Positions 17,766 through 26,400 of a stretch of DNA of 64,000 nt are shown here, piece after piece. Position 1 is the stretch's first letter. Every line of letters begins with the position of its first letter. The stretch comes from Nannocystis sp. RBIL2 (lineage in GTDB: Bacteria > Myxococcota_A > Polyangia > Nannocystales > Nannocystaceae). The DNA lies in NCBI RefSeq assembly GCF_026626745.1, contig NZ_JAPNJW010000002.1:2690151-2754150 (forward strand), given 5' to 3'. Under the pieces are notes generated by a model. That model made no database searches. It was not told the origin of the DNA and worked only from the letters and a program-made list of their open reading frames with translations. The position numbers and the translations under genes are program-made.

Positions 17766-18197
17766 ATGCGATTCAATTTGCTCTCGTTGCTCGCCCTCTC
17801 CTCGATCAGCTTCCTCCCGGCCTGCGGTGACGACGGCGATGGCGGCGACAACAACGCCGACAGCGACGGCGGCAGCAACGGCGACGGCTGCGACGGCCCG
17901 ATCACCGATTGTCCGCTCGCCGAGCTCTCGGAGGAGCAGCAGTCGACGTACTGCGACACGCTCCTGGCCGCGATCGACGACGAACCCGGCACGCAGTACA
18001 CGTGCGACGCCGACGGCACGTACCTGCTGGTCAACACCGCCGCCGAGTGCCGCGCCAACAAGGTCTCGGCCGACTGCCCGATCACCGTCGGCGAGCTCAT
18101 CGACTGCTACAAGGCGGCCAAGACCGACGCCTGCGGCGCCTTCGCAGAGGACGGCGCGTGCGGCCCGGTGTTCAGCCAGGGCGCGTCCTGCGTGTGA
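17766..18197 (+). CDS. Small Cys-rich lipoprotein
   Basis: 143 aa. The ATG at 17766 is chosen because it follows AAGAAGG at good spacing and begins a clean signal, MRFNLLSLLALSSISFLPAC (lipobox LPAC). An Asp/Gly/Asn linker follows, then a domain with about ten cysteines (CPLAELSEEQQSTYCDTLLA, CDADGTYLLV, CRANKVSADCP, CYKAAKTDACG). The regular Cys spacing suggests a disulfide-bonded helical domain. The gene lies just downstream of the sigma factor with a 100-bp gap and may be one of its targets. No known function. Confidence 0.75.
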   Translation: MRFNLLSLLALSSISFLPACGDDGDGGDNNADSDGGSNGDGCDGPITDCPLAELSEEQQSTYCDTLLAAIDDEPGTQYTCDADGTYLLVNTAAECRANKVSADCPITVGELIDCYKAAKTDACGAFAEDGACGPVFSQGASCV

Positions 18198-18215
18198 TCG
18201 ACGCGGCGTGAATCG

Positions 18216-18243
18216 CACCTGCGAGGTCCTGATCTCGCAGGTG
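18216..18243. terminator. Hairpin between convergent genes
   Basis: CACCTGCGAG and CTCGCAGGTG form a perfect 10-bp stem with an 8-nt loop, placed 19 bp after the stop of the plus-strand lipoprotein and 57 bp from the end of the convergent one. Weak T content follows on the plus strand (CTCATTGTCTGT). Likely a bidirectional terminator. Confidence 0.65.
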
Positions 18244-18299
18244 CTCATTGTCTGTACCTGTCCGAAAAGACTTGTGTTCCGGATCGGCGACGCCTCACG

Positions 18300-19307
18300 T
18301 CAGTCGCAGGCGCAGTCGCAGATCTCGGCGTTGCGGCTGTCCGGGCACCACTCCCAGCCGACCGGGTCGTGCTCGCAGATCTGGGTGACGATGAGCTCGG
18401 GTCCGAACTCGCCCTCGCGGGTGTAGCCGCGCGTCAACAGATCCTCGCAGTGTCCGAAGCATCCGTTGCCGTGGTAGCTCCAGTGGATGCAGCGGTGGAC
18501 CGTGCGCGAGGCGCAGGCGCCGGGACAGAGCTGCTCGATCTCCGTCCACAGGCAGCGCTCGTAGAGGTTCGGGAACGAGAAGCGGTCGCAGGCGGCCTGG
18601 TCGGTGAGGGTCGGGCACAGCGAGGCGACGTCGATGACCTTCTTCGGCACGCACACGCCGGGCTCGAAGTTCATGCCGGGCGCGCAGGAACATACGCCGT
18701 CCTGCTCCACGCACTCGGCCAGGCCTTCGTACACACTATTCCTGCACTCCTCGTCCGCGGCGCACTCGGCGTCGTCCTCGCACGGGCGTCGCGGGCAGCC
18801 GTGCTCGTCGTAACCGGAGATGTAGGTACCGCACGGAAAGTCGGTGCAATCGATCGGGGCAGTGCAAGGCAGACCCTCGACCGGAGGGCACTGCACGGGA
18901 CCGCCGGTGGTCTCGTCGTCGCCGCCGGTGATGTCGGGATCGCCGGTAGTCGCGTCGGTATCGAAGCAGAACGGCGGCGGCTCGCCGGTCGTCGACGTCG
19001 TCGACGTCGAGGTGGAGGTCGAGGTCGAGGTCGTCGACGTCGGGTCGGGGACATCGCCGGTGGTAGCGACGTCCGTCGTGCCACCGGTGGTCGAGGTCGA
19101 GGTCGGGGACGTTGTCGACGATGGGGTCGTCGAAGCGGTCGTGGCCGGCTCGGTCGTCTGCGCGGTCGTGCCGCCGTCGGTAGTCGTGTCCTGCGACTTG
19201 GGGCCGCACGCGACCGCGAGGAGCACGAGCGAGCGACAGGCGCCGCGGAGCCGACGGGTGCCGGCGCGGGATACTGACGCGACTCTCGCGAACATTCGGG
19301 CGATCAT
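18300..19307 (-). CDS. Cys-rich lipoprotein with long Thr/Ser linker
   Basis: 335 aa from the ATG at 19307 (a TTG at 19331 adds eight residues). The signal ends LVLLAVAC, giving lipobox AVAC. About 85 residues of Thr/Ser/Asp/Gly follow. The mature part has EGF- or Dickkopf-like Cys patterns (CEDDAECAADEECRNSVYEG, CVEQDGVCSCAPGMNFEPGV). A second Cys-rich module ends CEHDPVGWEWCP...CDCACD. Such modules are common on Nannocystis surface lipoproteins and usually bind protein or metal; no catalytic site is evident. Confidence 0.8.
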   Translation of the reverse strand: MIARMFARVASVSRAGTRRLRGACRSLVLLAVACGPKSQDTTTDGGTTAQTTEPATTASTTPSSTTSPTSTSTTGGTTDVATTGDVPDPTSTTSTSTSTSTSTTSTTGEPPPFCFDTDATTGDPDITGGDDETTGGPVQCPPVEGLPCTAPIDCTDFPCGTYISGYDEHGCPRRPCEDDAECAADEECRNSVYEGLAECVEQDGVCSCAPGMNFEPGVCVPKKVIDVASLCPTLTDQAACDRFSFPNLYERCLWTEIEQLCPGACASRTVHRCIHWSYHGNGCFGHCEDLLTRGYTREGEFGPELIVTQICEHDPVGWEWCPDSRNAEICDCACD

Positions 19308-19368
19308 GGCCGCTTTGCGTCGAGTTTCCAACCTCGCCCGGCAGCGACCGACACGGGCGTACCTCGGC

Positions 19369-20361
19369 TTATCTGGGCGCCGCCGAGAAGGTCGTCAGGG
19401 ATTGCACGTTGAGGGTCCTGGTGTGCGTGGTCATGTAGTCGATGAACACGCGGACGCGGGACGGCAGGTGGCGGCGGCTCAGATAACAGATGTAGTGGCC
19501 GCGATCGTCGGGGGCGTACTGCGCGAGGCACGGCACCAGCGCGCCGCTCTGCACGAGATCGAAGATCTGGTAGCCGGGCAGCTGCGCCAGGCCCTGGCCG
19601 TCGAGCACTGCCTGCAGGACCAGCTCGGCGTCGTTGAAGCTGGTCCTCGCCTCCGGTGAGAATTTGCGGGGACGGCCGCCCACCTTGAACTCCCACTCGC
19701 AGACTCGTCCCGACGCGTGGCGGAGGTTGATGCAGCGATGGTCGGCCAGCTCCTCGACGCTGCGCGGCAGGCCGTGCGTCGACCGATACGCCGGCGAGGC
19801 GCACACCAGCAGCTGCATCGGGAACAGCTGCCTGGCGACGATCTGGCTGTCCTCCAGGCGCCCGTTGCGGAACGCGACGTCGACGTGGCCCGCAGTGAAC
19901 TCGGTGGCGGCGTCGTCGAGCAGCAGGTCGATCGCCACCTCGGGGTATTTGAGTTGAAAGCCGCGCAGCAGCGGCGCGACGACCTTGCGCCCGAAGCCGA
20001 CCGTCGACGCGACGCGCAAGCGGCCCTGCGGCGGCCCTTCTCGCAGCTCGCGCATCTCCTCCAGCGCCTGGACGATGCGCTCGACGCCGGGGTTGCAGTT
20101 CTCGTAGAACAGCTCGCCCTCGCGGGTCAGGGTGGTGCTGCGGGTGGTGCGGAAGAACAGCCGCGCGTCGAGCTGCTCCTCGAGCTTCTGGACGCTGCGG
20201 CTCACCGCCGAGCGGCCGATGCCCAGGCGGTCGCCGGCGCGGGCGAAGCTGCCCTCGGTGACGACCGCGATGAACGCGACGACCCCGGCGTAGCTCGCGG
20301 CGAAACTGGAAGCCAGCGCGTCGGGGCCCTGGCGCGGAGGATGGCTCGGATGGCTCGGCAC
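19369..20361 (-). CDS. LysR-family transcriptional regulator
   Basis: 330 aa from a GTG at 20361; the true start may be some 20 codons later, because LysR proteins usually begin just before the first helix. The winged helix-turn-helix reads FIAVVTEGSFARAGDRLGIG then SAVSRSVQKLEEQLDARLFF. The effector-binding domain follows from about residue 115 (GRLRVASTVGFGRKVVAPLL). It is most like the LysR group that controls small oxidoreductase genes. It lies downstream of, and collinear with, cupin, ohr, SDR and sigma genes and may regulate them in response to an organic substrate; the ligand is unknown. Confidence 0.93.
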   Translation of the reverse strand: MPSHPSHPPRQGPDALASSFAASYAGVVAFIAVVTEGSFARAGDRLGIGRSAVSRSVQKLEEQLDARLFFRTTRSTTLTREGELFYENCNPGVERIVQALEEMRELREGPPQGRLRVASTVGFGRKVVAPLLRGFQLKYPEVAIDLLLDDAATEFTAGHVDVAFRNGRLEDSQIVARQLFPMQLLVCASPAYRSTHGLPRSVEELADHRCINLRHASGRVCEWEFKVGGRPRKFSPEARTSFNDAELVLQAVLDGQGLAQLPGYQIFDLVQSGALVPCLAQYAPDDRGHYICYLSRRHLPSRVRVFIDYMTTHTRTLNVQSLTTFSAAPR

Positions 20362-20476
20362 GCCCCCAGGACCGGCGACCCACCCGGCTTGTGACAGCCC
20401 TCGACGAAATTTTTCACCGGCCCGCGAGCGCGCGCGACGCTGCGCCCCGCGGGTCGCGGGCCGGTCGTCGCGCCGC

Positions 20477-20908
20477 TCACTCGGCCGGCAGCACCGCCGG
20501 CACGCCCTCCGGCTTGATCAGCAGCACGAGGAACTTCGCCGGCTCCGTGCTGCTCGCGTTGCGGCCCACCGTGTGGATGTCGTCGGGCCCCTCGTAGAAG
20601 GTCTGCCCCGGCTTCAGAGTGACCTCCTGGCCGCCCTTCAAGCCCATCACGATCGAGCCCTCGAGCACGTAGACGAAGGCGTGGGCGTCGTGACGGTGCA
20701 CCGGGTCGACCGCGCCCGGCGGATAATCGACGGTGATGAGCAACGCCTCCTTGCCCGGGAAGTCGGCGAGCGCCTTCGTCATGAGCGCGGTGACGACGGC
20801 CTCCGCCGGGGCGGTGTCGGGGTGAGCGAGCTTCGCCCTGCCGGCGCAGCCCACAAGCAGCGCGCAGAGGCCGATGAGAGCGGCGATTTTTTGCATGGAA
20901 GGAATCAT
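20477..20908 (-). CDS. Cupin-domain lipoprotein
   Basis: 143 aa. The N-terminus MIPSMQKIAALIGLCALLVG ends with lipobox VGCA. The cupin core has the HxH-type metal motif (VHRHDAHAFVYVLEG), the Gly-rich turn, and the second motif PGQTFYEGPDDIHTV. Small secreted cupins like this are often found with SDR and peroxide-defence genes, but the reaction is rarely known. It sits 67 bp after ohr and 115 bp before the LysR gene. The first Met (20908) is preferred because GAGG lies upstream; the second, at 20896, has only pyrimidine-rich DNA in front. Confidence 0.88.
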   Translation of the reverse strand: MIPSMQKIAALIGLCALLVGCAGRAKLAHPDTAPAEAVVTALMTKALADFPGKEALLITVDYPPGAVDPVHRHDAHAFVYVLEGSIVMGLKGGQEVTLKPGQTFYEGPDDIHTVGRNASSTEPAKFLVLLIKPEGVPAVLPAE

Positions 20909-20975
20909 TCGAGCTTGCCTCGTCGAGGTCGAAGGGGATGTTCTGCCGACGCGCAGGCGCCGGCGGTGGTGATAA

Positions 20976-21482
20976 TCAATGCTGTGAGTCCGCCCGCGCG
21001 ACGATGAGGCTGACGATGCCCTGCCGCGCCATCTTGGCGTAGGGACAGACGCGTTCGGTGTTGCGGACCAGCTCCTCGGCGATGTCCCGCTCGACGCCGG
21101 GCAGGTCGATCGCCACGTCCGCAGTGACCATGAAGAGGCCGTCGTCCGGATCGCGCCCGAACGCGACGGTCACCGCCACAGAGGCGCCGGGGATCGGAAT
21201 GTCAGCCCGCGTCGCCAGCAGGCTCAGCGCCCCGTGGAAGCAGGCGGCGTAGCCGGCGGCGAACAGCTGCTCGGGGTTGGTGCCGCCGCCGCCGCCGCCC
21301 AGCTCCGCCGGCAGCCGGAGGTCGACGTGGAGGTTGCCGTCGTCCGAGCGCGCGACGCCCGAGGCGCGCGCGTGTTCGGCTTCGCCGCCGGTCACGCGGA
21401 CCGTCGTGGTGTAGAGCGGCTGAAAGCTGTCGCCGTGGTAGCGCTCGAGCAGCGAGATCGGCGGCGCCCGGAGCTTCGTCAT
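20976..21482 (-). CDS. ohr: Organic hydroperoxide resistance protein (Ohr/OsmC family)
   Basis: 168 aa. It has the Ohr signature GTNPEQLFAAGYAACF with the peroxidatic Cys81, and the resolving Cys146 in VCPYAK. An early YTTTVRVTGG segment also fits Ohr rather than OsmC. Ohr reduces organic and lipid hydroperoxides with lipoyl-dependent reductants. It begins 7 bp after the SDR stop, so the two are surely co-transcribed. A poly-Gly stretch (GGGGGG) before GTNPEQ is slightly longer than usual. Confidence 0.93.
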   Translation of the reverse strand: MTKLRAPPISLLERYHGDSFQPLYTTTVRVTGGEAEHARASGVARSDDGNLHVDLRLPAELGGGGGGTNPEQLFAAGYAACFHGALSLLATRADIPIPGASVAVTVAFGRDPDDGLFMVTADVAIDLPGVERDIAEELVRNTERVCPYAKMARQGIVSLIVARADSQH

Positions 21483-21489
21483 GCACGCC

Positions 21490-22245
21490 TCACTTCGAGG
21501 CTCTCGCGCGCGCGAGCCAATCCTCGAAGGTCACCGTGCCGAGGCGCGGGCCGGAGCCAGGCACCAGAGTGTCGTCCTCCAGCCTGGCGCCGAAGTAGCG
21601 CGCCCCGGGGTCCGCGACGACCTCGCGCGGATCCTGCGAGGTCGCGAGGTAGCGGCGGACGAGATCGGGGAGGCGCACGCGCTCGGGCCCGGCGATCTCG
21701 ACGATGCCGCCGACCGGCTCGCCGAGCGTGAAGTCGGCCATCGCCAGGGCCACGTCGTCCGAGGCGATCGGCTGCACGAAGGCGGGCGACAGGCGCACGA
21801 CGTCGCCGTCGGCGCCCGAGTGGACGATGCCGCCGAGGAACTCGAAGAACTGCGTCGAGCGGACGATGGTGTACGGGACCGCGGCGCCGCGGATCAGCTG
21901 CTCCTGGGCGATCTTGCCGCGGAAGTAGCCGCTCTCGGCCAGGCGGTCGGTGCCGACCACCGACAGCGCCACGTGATGCTTCACGCCCGCGGCGGCCTCG
22001 GCGGCGAGCAGGTTGCGACCCGAAGCCGTGAAGAACTCGAGCACTGCTTTATCCTCGAACGACGGCGAATTGGCGACGTCGACGACGATGTCGGCGCCCG
22101 CGAGCGCCGCGGCGAGCCCCTCGCCGGTGACCGTGTTGACGCCCGAGGCGGGAGAGGCCGCCACCGCTTCGTGTCCGCGCTGGCGGAGCAGATGGACGAG
22201 CTTGCTTCCGATGAGGCCAGTGCCTCCGATGACGACGATCTTCAT
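21490..22245 (-). CDS. SDR/NmrA-type NAD(P)-binding oxidoreductase
   Basis: 251 aa, atypical short-chain dehydrogenase. The nucleotide-binding loop is VIGGTGLIGSKL. There is no classical YxxxK pair in the usual place; the SGYFRGKIAQEQLI segment has Tyr and Lys in a related arrangement, as in SDR a5/NmrA-like proteins. These are often quinone or NAD(P)H sensors or reductases. It is the second gene of the sigJ-SDR-ohr-cupin set, with 142 bp after sigJ and 7 bp before ohr. Its role is likely redox handling of an electrophile or quinone. Confidence 0.88.
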   Translation of the reverse strand: MKIVVIGGTGLIGSKLVHLLRQRGHEAVAASPASGVNTVTGEGLAAALAGADIVVDVANSPSFEDKAVLEFFTASGRNLLAAEAAAGVKHHVALSVVGTDRLAESGYFRGKIAQEQLIRGAAVPYTIVRSTQFFEFLGGIVHSGADGDVVRLSPAFVQPIASDDVALAMADFTLGEPVGGIVEIAGPERVRLPDLVRRYLATSQDPREVVADPGARYFGARLEDDTLVPGSGPRLGTVTFEDWLARARASK

Positions 22246-22387
22246 GGTGTACTCGACGCTTTCACGGGCCGCGCTCGGCAGCCCGACGCGTGGAACCCTA
22301 TGCTGGGCCCGGAGCTGGCGGTAGGCACGTGGACGGACGCACTGTGTTGTCCGCCGCGCACCAATCGACGCCGGCGACGGGAGCGCT

Positions 22388-23305
22388 TCAAGCGGGACGG
22401 CGCGCGCCCGCCAGCGAGCGGGCGAACGCGGCGAGCTTGCTCGGACTCATGATCCACAGCAGCTGCTCGATGCCCTCGTCCGAGGCGTCGATCGTCAGCA
22501 GCGCGATCGCGGCGTCGGCCCGCGAGACGAGGAGCGCCGCGCGACCGTTGGCCTCGACCCATGCGACGCGGGTGCCCGGCCAGAACTTGCGGGCGGAGTT
22601 CGCCATGAAGCTGGCGACCCGGGCGCGGCCGAGCACCGGCACGCGCGCCGCCCCGAGGACGCCGCCGCCGTCGGTGACGCTGACCACGTCGGCGGCGAAC
22701 AATCCCTCGAGCGCGGCGAAGTCACCGGCCTGCGACGCGACGAGGAACGCAGAGAGCAGGCGGCGGTGCTGCTCGTCACTCACGGGCGCGCGGCGGCCCT
22801 CGGCGACGTGCTTGCGCGCGCGGCTCACGAGCTGCCGCACGTTGGCCTCCTCGAGCTGGAGGATCTCGGCGATCGCCGCGTACGAGTAATCGAAGGCGTC
22901 GCGCAGCACGTAGGCGGCGCGCTGCGTCGGGCTCAGGCGCTCGAGCAGCAGCAACACCGCGAGCCCCAGCGCCTCGCCTCGCTCGGCGCCGACCTCGGGG
23001 TCGGCGCTGGTGTCCACGACCTCAGGCAGCCACGGCCCGACGTACGCCTCGCGCCGCGACCGCGCCGACTGGGCGACGTTGATCGCCAGCCGCGTGATCG
23101 TGGTGGCCAGGAACGCCGCCGGGTGGATGACGACGCTGCGGTCGGTGTTCTGCCAGCGCAGCCAGACCTCTTGCACGAGATCCTCGGCCTCGGTGGCGTC
23201 ACCGAGCATGCGGTAGGCGATGCCGAACAGCCGGGGCCGCAAGCGGACGAACGCCGACGCCACCTCGTCGAGGTCGCTCGTCGCGTCGGGCTCGCCGGAA
23301 GGCAT
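22388..23305 (-). CDS. sigJ: SigJ-family ECF sigma factor with SnoaL-like tail
   Basis: 305 aa. The sigma-2 region is FGIAYRMLGDATEAEDLVQE, and sigma-4 includes LSPTQRAAYVLRDAFDYSYA and IAEILQLEEANVRQLVSRAR. The C-terminal 120 residues (LLSAFLVASQAGDFAALEGL onward) form the NTF2/SnoaL-like domain typical of SigJ/ECF41 factors, which works as a built-in regulator in place of a separate anti-sigma. ECF41 genes usually lie beside a carboxymuconolactone decarboxylase, SDR or oxidoreductase gene, as here. It heads a run of collinear redox genes and probably controls them. Confidence 0.93.
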   Translation of the reverse strand: MPSGEPDATSDLDEVASAFVRLRPRLFGIAYRMLGDATEAEDLVQEVWLRWQNTDRSVVIHPAAFLATTITRLAINVAQSARSRREAYVGPWLPEVVDTSADPEVGAERGEALGLAVLLLLERLSPTQRAAYVLRDAFDYSYAAIAEILQLEEANVRQLVSRARKHVAEGRRAPVSDEQHRRLLSAFLVASQAGDFAALEGLFAADVVSVTDGGGVLGAARVPVLGRARVASFMANSARKFWPGTRVAWVEANGRAALLVSRADAAIALLTIDASDEGIEQLLWIMSPSKLAAFARSLAGARRPA

Positions 23306-23349
23306 GGTCCAGGCAGCATGTAACGCGGGCAGACGCGAATTTCAACCAG

Positions 23350-23367
23350 GCGGGCCGCCCGGCCCGC
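23350..23367. terminator. GC-rich hairpin between sigJ and the protease gene
   Basis: GCGGGCC and GGCCCGC form a 7-bp stem around GCCC. It lies after the protease stop codon on the minus strand and just before sigJ, and could end protease transcription. No clear T-tract follows, so it is tentative. Confidence 0.35.
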
Positions 23368-23435
23368 AGCGCCACGACGGTCTCGGTCGTCCGCCCTCGC
23401 CCCGACGACGCCGTGGACCGCCGGCGCTGCAGACA

Positions 23436-26400
23436 TTACTTGTCGTTCCACTCCCACTTCGCGGCGTCGAGCTTGCTCTTCACCCATTCCTGGCAGACGG
23501 CGCAGAACTCCGACTGATGATGGACCGTCGTCCGCGTGTGGTACATGACGCAGGGCACCGCAGCGGCGCCCTGCGACAGCGCCAGCGGCACCTTGACGGA
23601 GTCGGAGTCGGCGTCCGCGAGGATCCCGAAGTCCGCCTTCACGCTGACCTTGGGGCGGTCCTCGGTGTTGAACGCGCAATGATCGCCGCGGCCGCCGTAC
23701 TGGCGATCGTAATGATGCTTGTGCTCCTTCGGCACCATCCCGAGCGCGTGGCCGATCTCGTGCAGGAACAGCACCAGCAGCGTCCGGTCGGCCGCGGCCG
23801 TGCCGCTCGGGCCGGCGTGGTACTTGTTCGAAACGAAGATCGTACCGGGGGCCTCTTTCTCGTCGCGGTTGCCGCCGATCGTCTGCACCATGTTGACCTC
23901 GATGGCGACCGCCGAGCAGTCCGCGCCGAGCTTTCGGTTCAGGTCGTCGTCGGTCACCTCGACGAGCGCTTCCCGGTCGTTCAGCCGCTCGACCCGGTAC
24001 TTGCCCTCCGACGACTTGTAGGAGGTGTCCTTGTCCGAGGGGATCGCCGACTTGACCGTCGGCACCGACTGCGCGGCCTGGGCCATGAATTGCGCGCCGG
24101 GCCTCGCCTTCAGCACGCACTCCCAGTGATCGACCCCCGCGAGCTGCGGGGTGACGCTCACCACGTCCCACGTCTCGTTCTGGCTCGCGCCCACGGTGCA
24201 TGCTCCGCGCTTGAGGTCGAACGTCTGCGAGCGCACCGGCGGCGGCGGTCCGGGCGGGGCCGGCGGCCCGGAGGGCACTGTCTTGATCGTCAGGGTGATC
24301 GACAGGCCCGCGTCGCGCAGCTTGTCGAACTCCTCGCCGGCGATCACGCTGACCGTCAGCTGCTGGCGATCCGGGCTCGTCGCCGTGATGTGCTTCTTGG
24401 CGATCATGCTCTCGCGCGGCTCGGGGACGCTCAAGCGGAGGTCGCCGAGGATGTCCTGGGGCCGGACCGGGAACACGTGGAAGTTGTCGTTCGCCCTGAG
24501 CTTGCAGCGCCAGCGCTCGCCGAGCCCCGGCCGGGCGCTCGCCTCGACCACCGCGAACTTCGCCTTCTCGTCCTCGGGCGTGTCGACCTCGTCCGGCGGG
24601 ACGACCTCGGCCACGCCCGTATCGCTGAAGCGGAACCGCTGCTCCTTCCCCGCGATCGACATCGGCTTGGTGAGCACGTAGCCGCACTGGTTGACCAGGA
24701 TCAGCCGCAGGTGCTTCTTCCCGCCGTACAGCGGGTGGGTCTGGAACGGCACGACGCTCTTCCAGTTGTACTGATTGAGCGGCCTGCCCGCCACGTACGT
24801 CAGCGGCTCGCTCTCGATCTCGACCGGCGGCTCGGCCTCGATGAGCTCGACGTCCATCTTCGCGTACGCGGCCGCGAGCTCGCCCTTGATCGCCTTGTAG
24901 GCCCGGAGCCCCTCCGCGTGCATGTAAAAGAACGTGTAATAAATGGTCCGCTTGTCGTCCTTGCCCGTCGGCTGCGGCTTCCTGAAGGCCGCATGCACCT
25001 CCATGCCGGCGTACGCCACCTCCTCGTCGAACGCGGCGAAATAGGCCCTCAGCGGGTTGACGACCCCGCCGGCGACGCAGCGGGCCGCGAGCGCCTCGTC
25101 GCGATCGGAGGTGTCGACGAGCACTCGCTTGAGCTCGGGGGCCGAGAGGTCGCGGCTGAGGAGCTTCACCTTGGCGGCGATGTTCGCCACCATCGGCAGG
25201 CCGAACGACGCGCCGAGATCCTTGCTCACGTGGGTCCCGGCCAGCGACGCGTGCAGGTCCTTGTACGCGGCGTCCAGGTCCTTGATCTTGATCTCGTCCT
25301 TCACCCGCGTGCTGACGTCCGTCATCTGCGGCCGATCACGCGCGTCGATCATCGCCTGCTCCGGCGGCGCCGCGTCCCACTCCTTGCGCCCGGGCAGCTG
25401 CGGATCGAAGGCGAAGTCGAACAGCCTCCGCAGCCACTCGACGGCCCGCTCGGAGCTGTCGATCGCCGCCTTGATCGCCTCGACCTGCTTCGGCAGCGAG
25501 TCGACGTCCGCCCCCGACTTGCCCGTCCAGCGCACGACCTGGTCCCAGAAGTACACGTAGGCCTGAAAGCGCTCGTGCTTCGGGTTGCTCACCTCCGGCA
25601 GCGTCGCCTTTAGCCGGTCCCGCTCCTCCTTGAAGCTCTTGAGGTCGCGGAGCGCGTCCGGCATGAACTTCTTCTCGATCTTCTCGTAGTCCGCGCGCAC
25701 CTGGAGCGCGTTGCACCGCGGCTTGATGTCGCTGCGCTGCGGCTTCTTGCCGCCCTTCGTCAGCCCCTCGAGCACCTCGAGCTGCTTCGTCTCCGCCGGG
25801 GTGAGCGGCTCGCCCTGCCCGCCGCGCCGCTTCGCCAGCGGCTCGATCCGGTCGGCGATGATCTTGGGCAGCTGGGCCTCCGCCTGCCCGACCAGCGACT
25901 CGAGCACGCCGAGCTCGAGGCTCTCGTCGTCGCTGAGCGGCCCGTCCTGCGGCCCCTTCTTCTGCAGCTCCATCTGCCACGTCGGGATCTGGTCGTCCTC
26001 CAGCGAGCCGATCTTGTTGACCAGGTTCGAGTAATCCGGCGTCTCTTCCTTGATCGTCGCCGGTTCGGCGCGCAGCGCGTCGGTCTCGGGCATGAGCCGG
26101 TTCGGCAGCAGCTCGCTGAAGAACGTCCGCACGAACCCGAGCCGGTGGGCCGCCACCAGCCCCTTCGGGGTGTAGAGCGTCGTGCTGTCCGAGGGCACCA
26201 GCACGTCGACGCCGGGGCCGGTCCCGCGCTCGGAGTGGTGCCCCTTGGCCAGCGTGCAGCCGCCGACGAACAGCGTGTTCTCGAGCGAACACGGCAGGTC
26301 GCTGCTCTGAAACTCCCGCTTCTGCGGGTAGCGGCTCACGTCGCTGAAGTCGAAGTCGGTGAAGTTCAGCGGGAACGAGAAGCCCGTGTTCCCGCCGGTC

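Noticed and set aside
23220..25613. 797-codon plus-strand frame inside the protease gene region
   Set aside because: Opposite strand of a gene with identifiable catalytic motifs; Arg/Ala/Leu/Val-rich shadow.
26000..26200. Apparent loss of the subtilase catalytic Ser right after the oxyanion Asn region
   Set aside because: The Ser motif (GASFGLPMVA) is present, but about 390 residues later because of an insertion, so the enzyme is not obviously dead.
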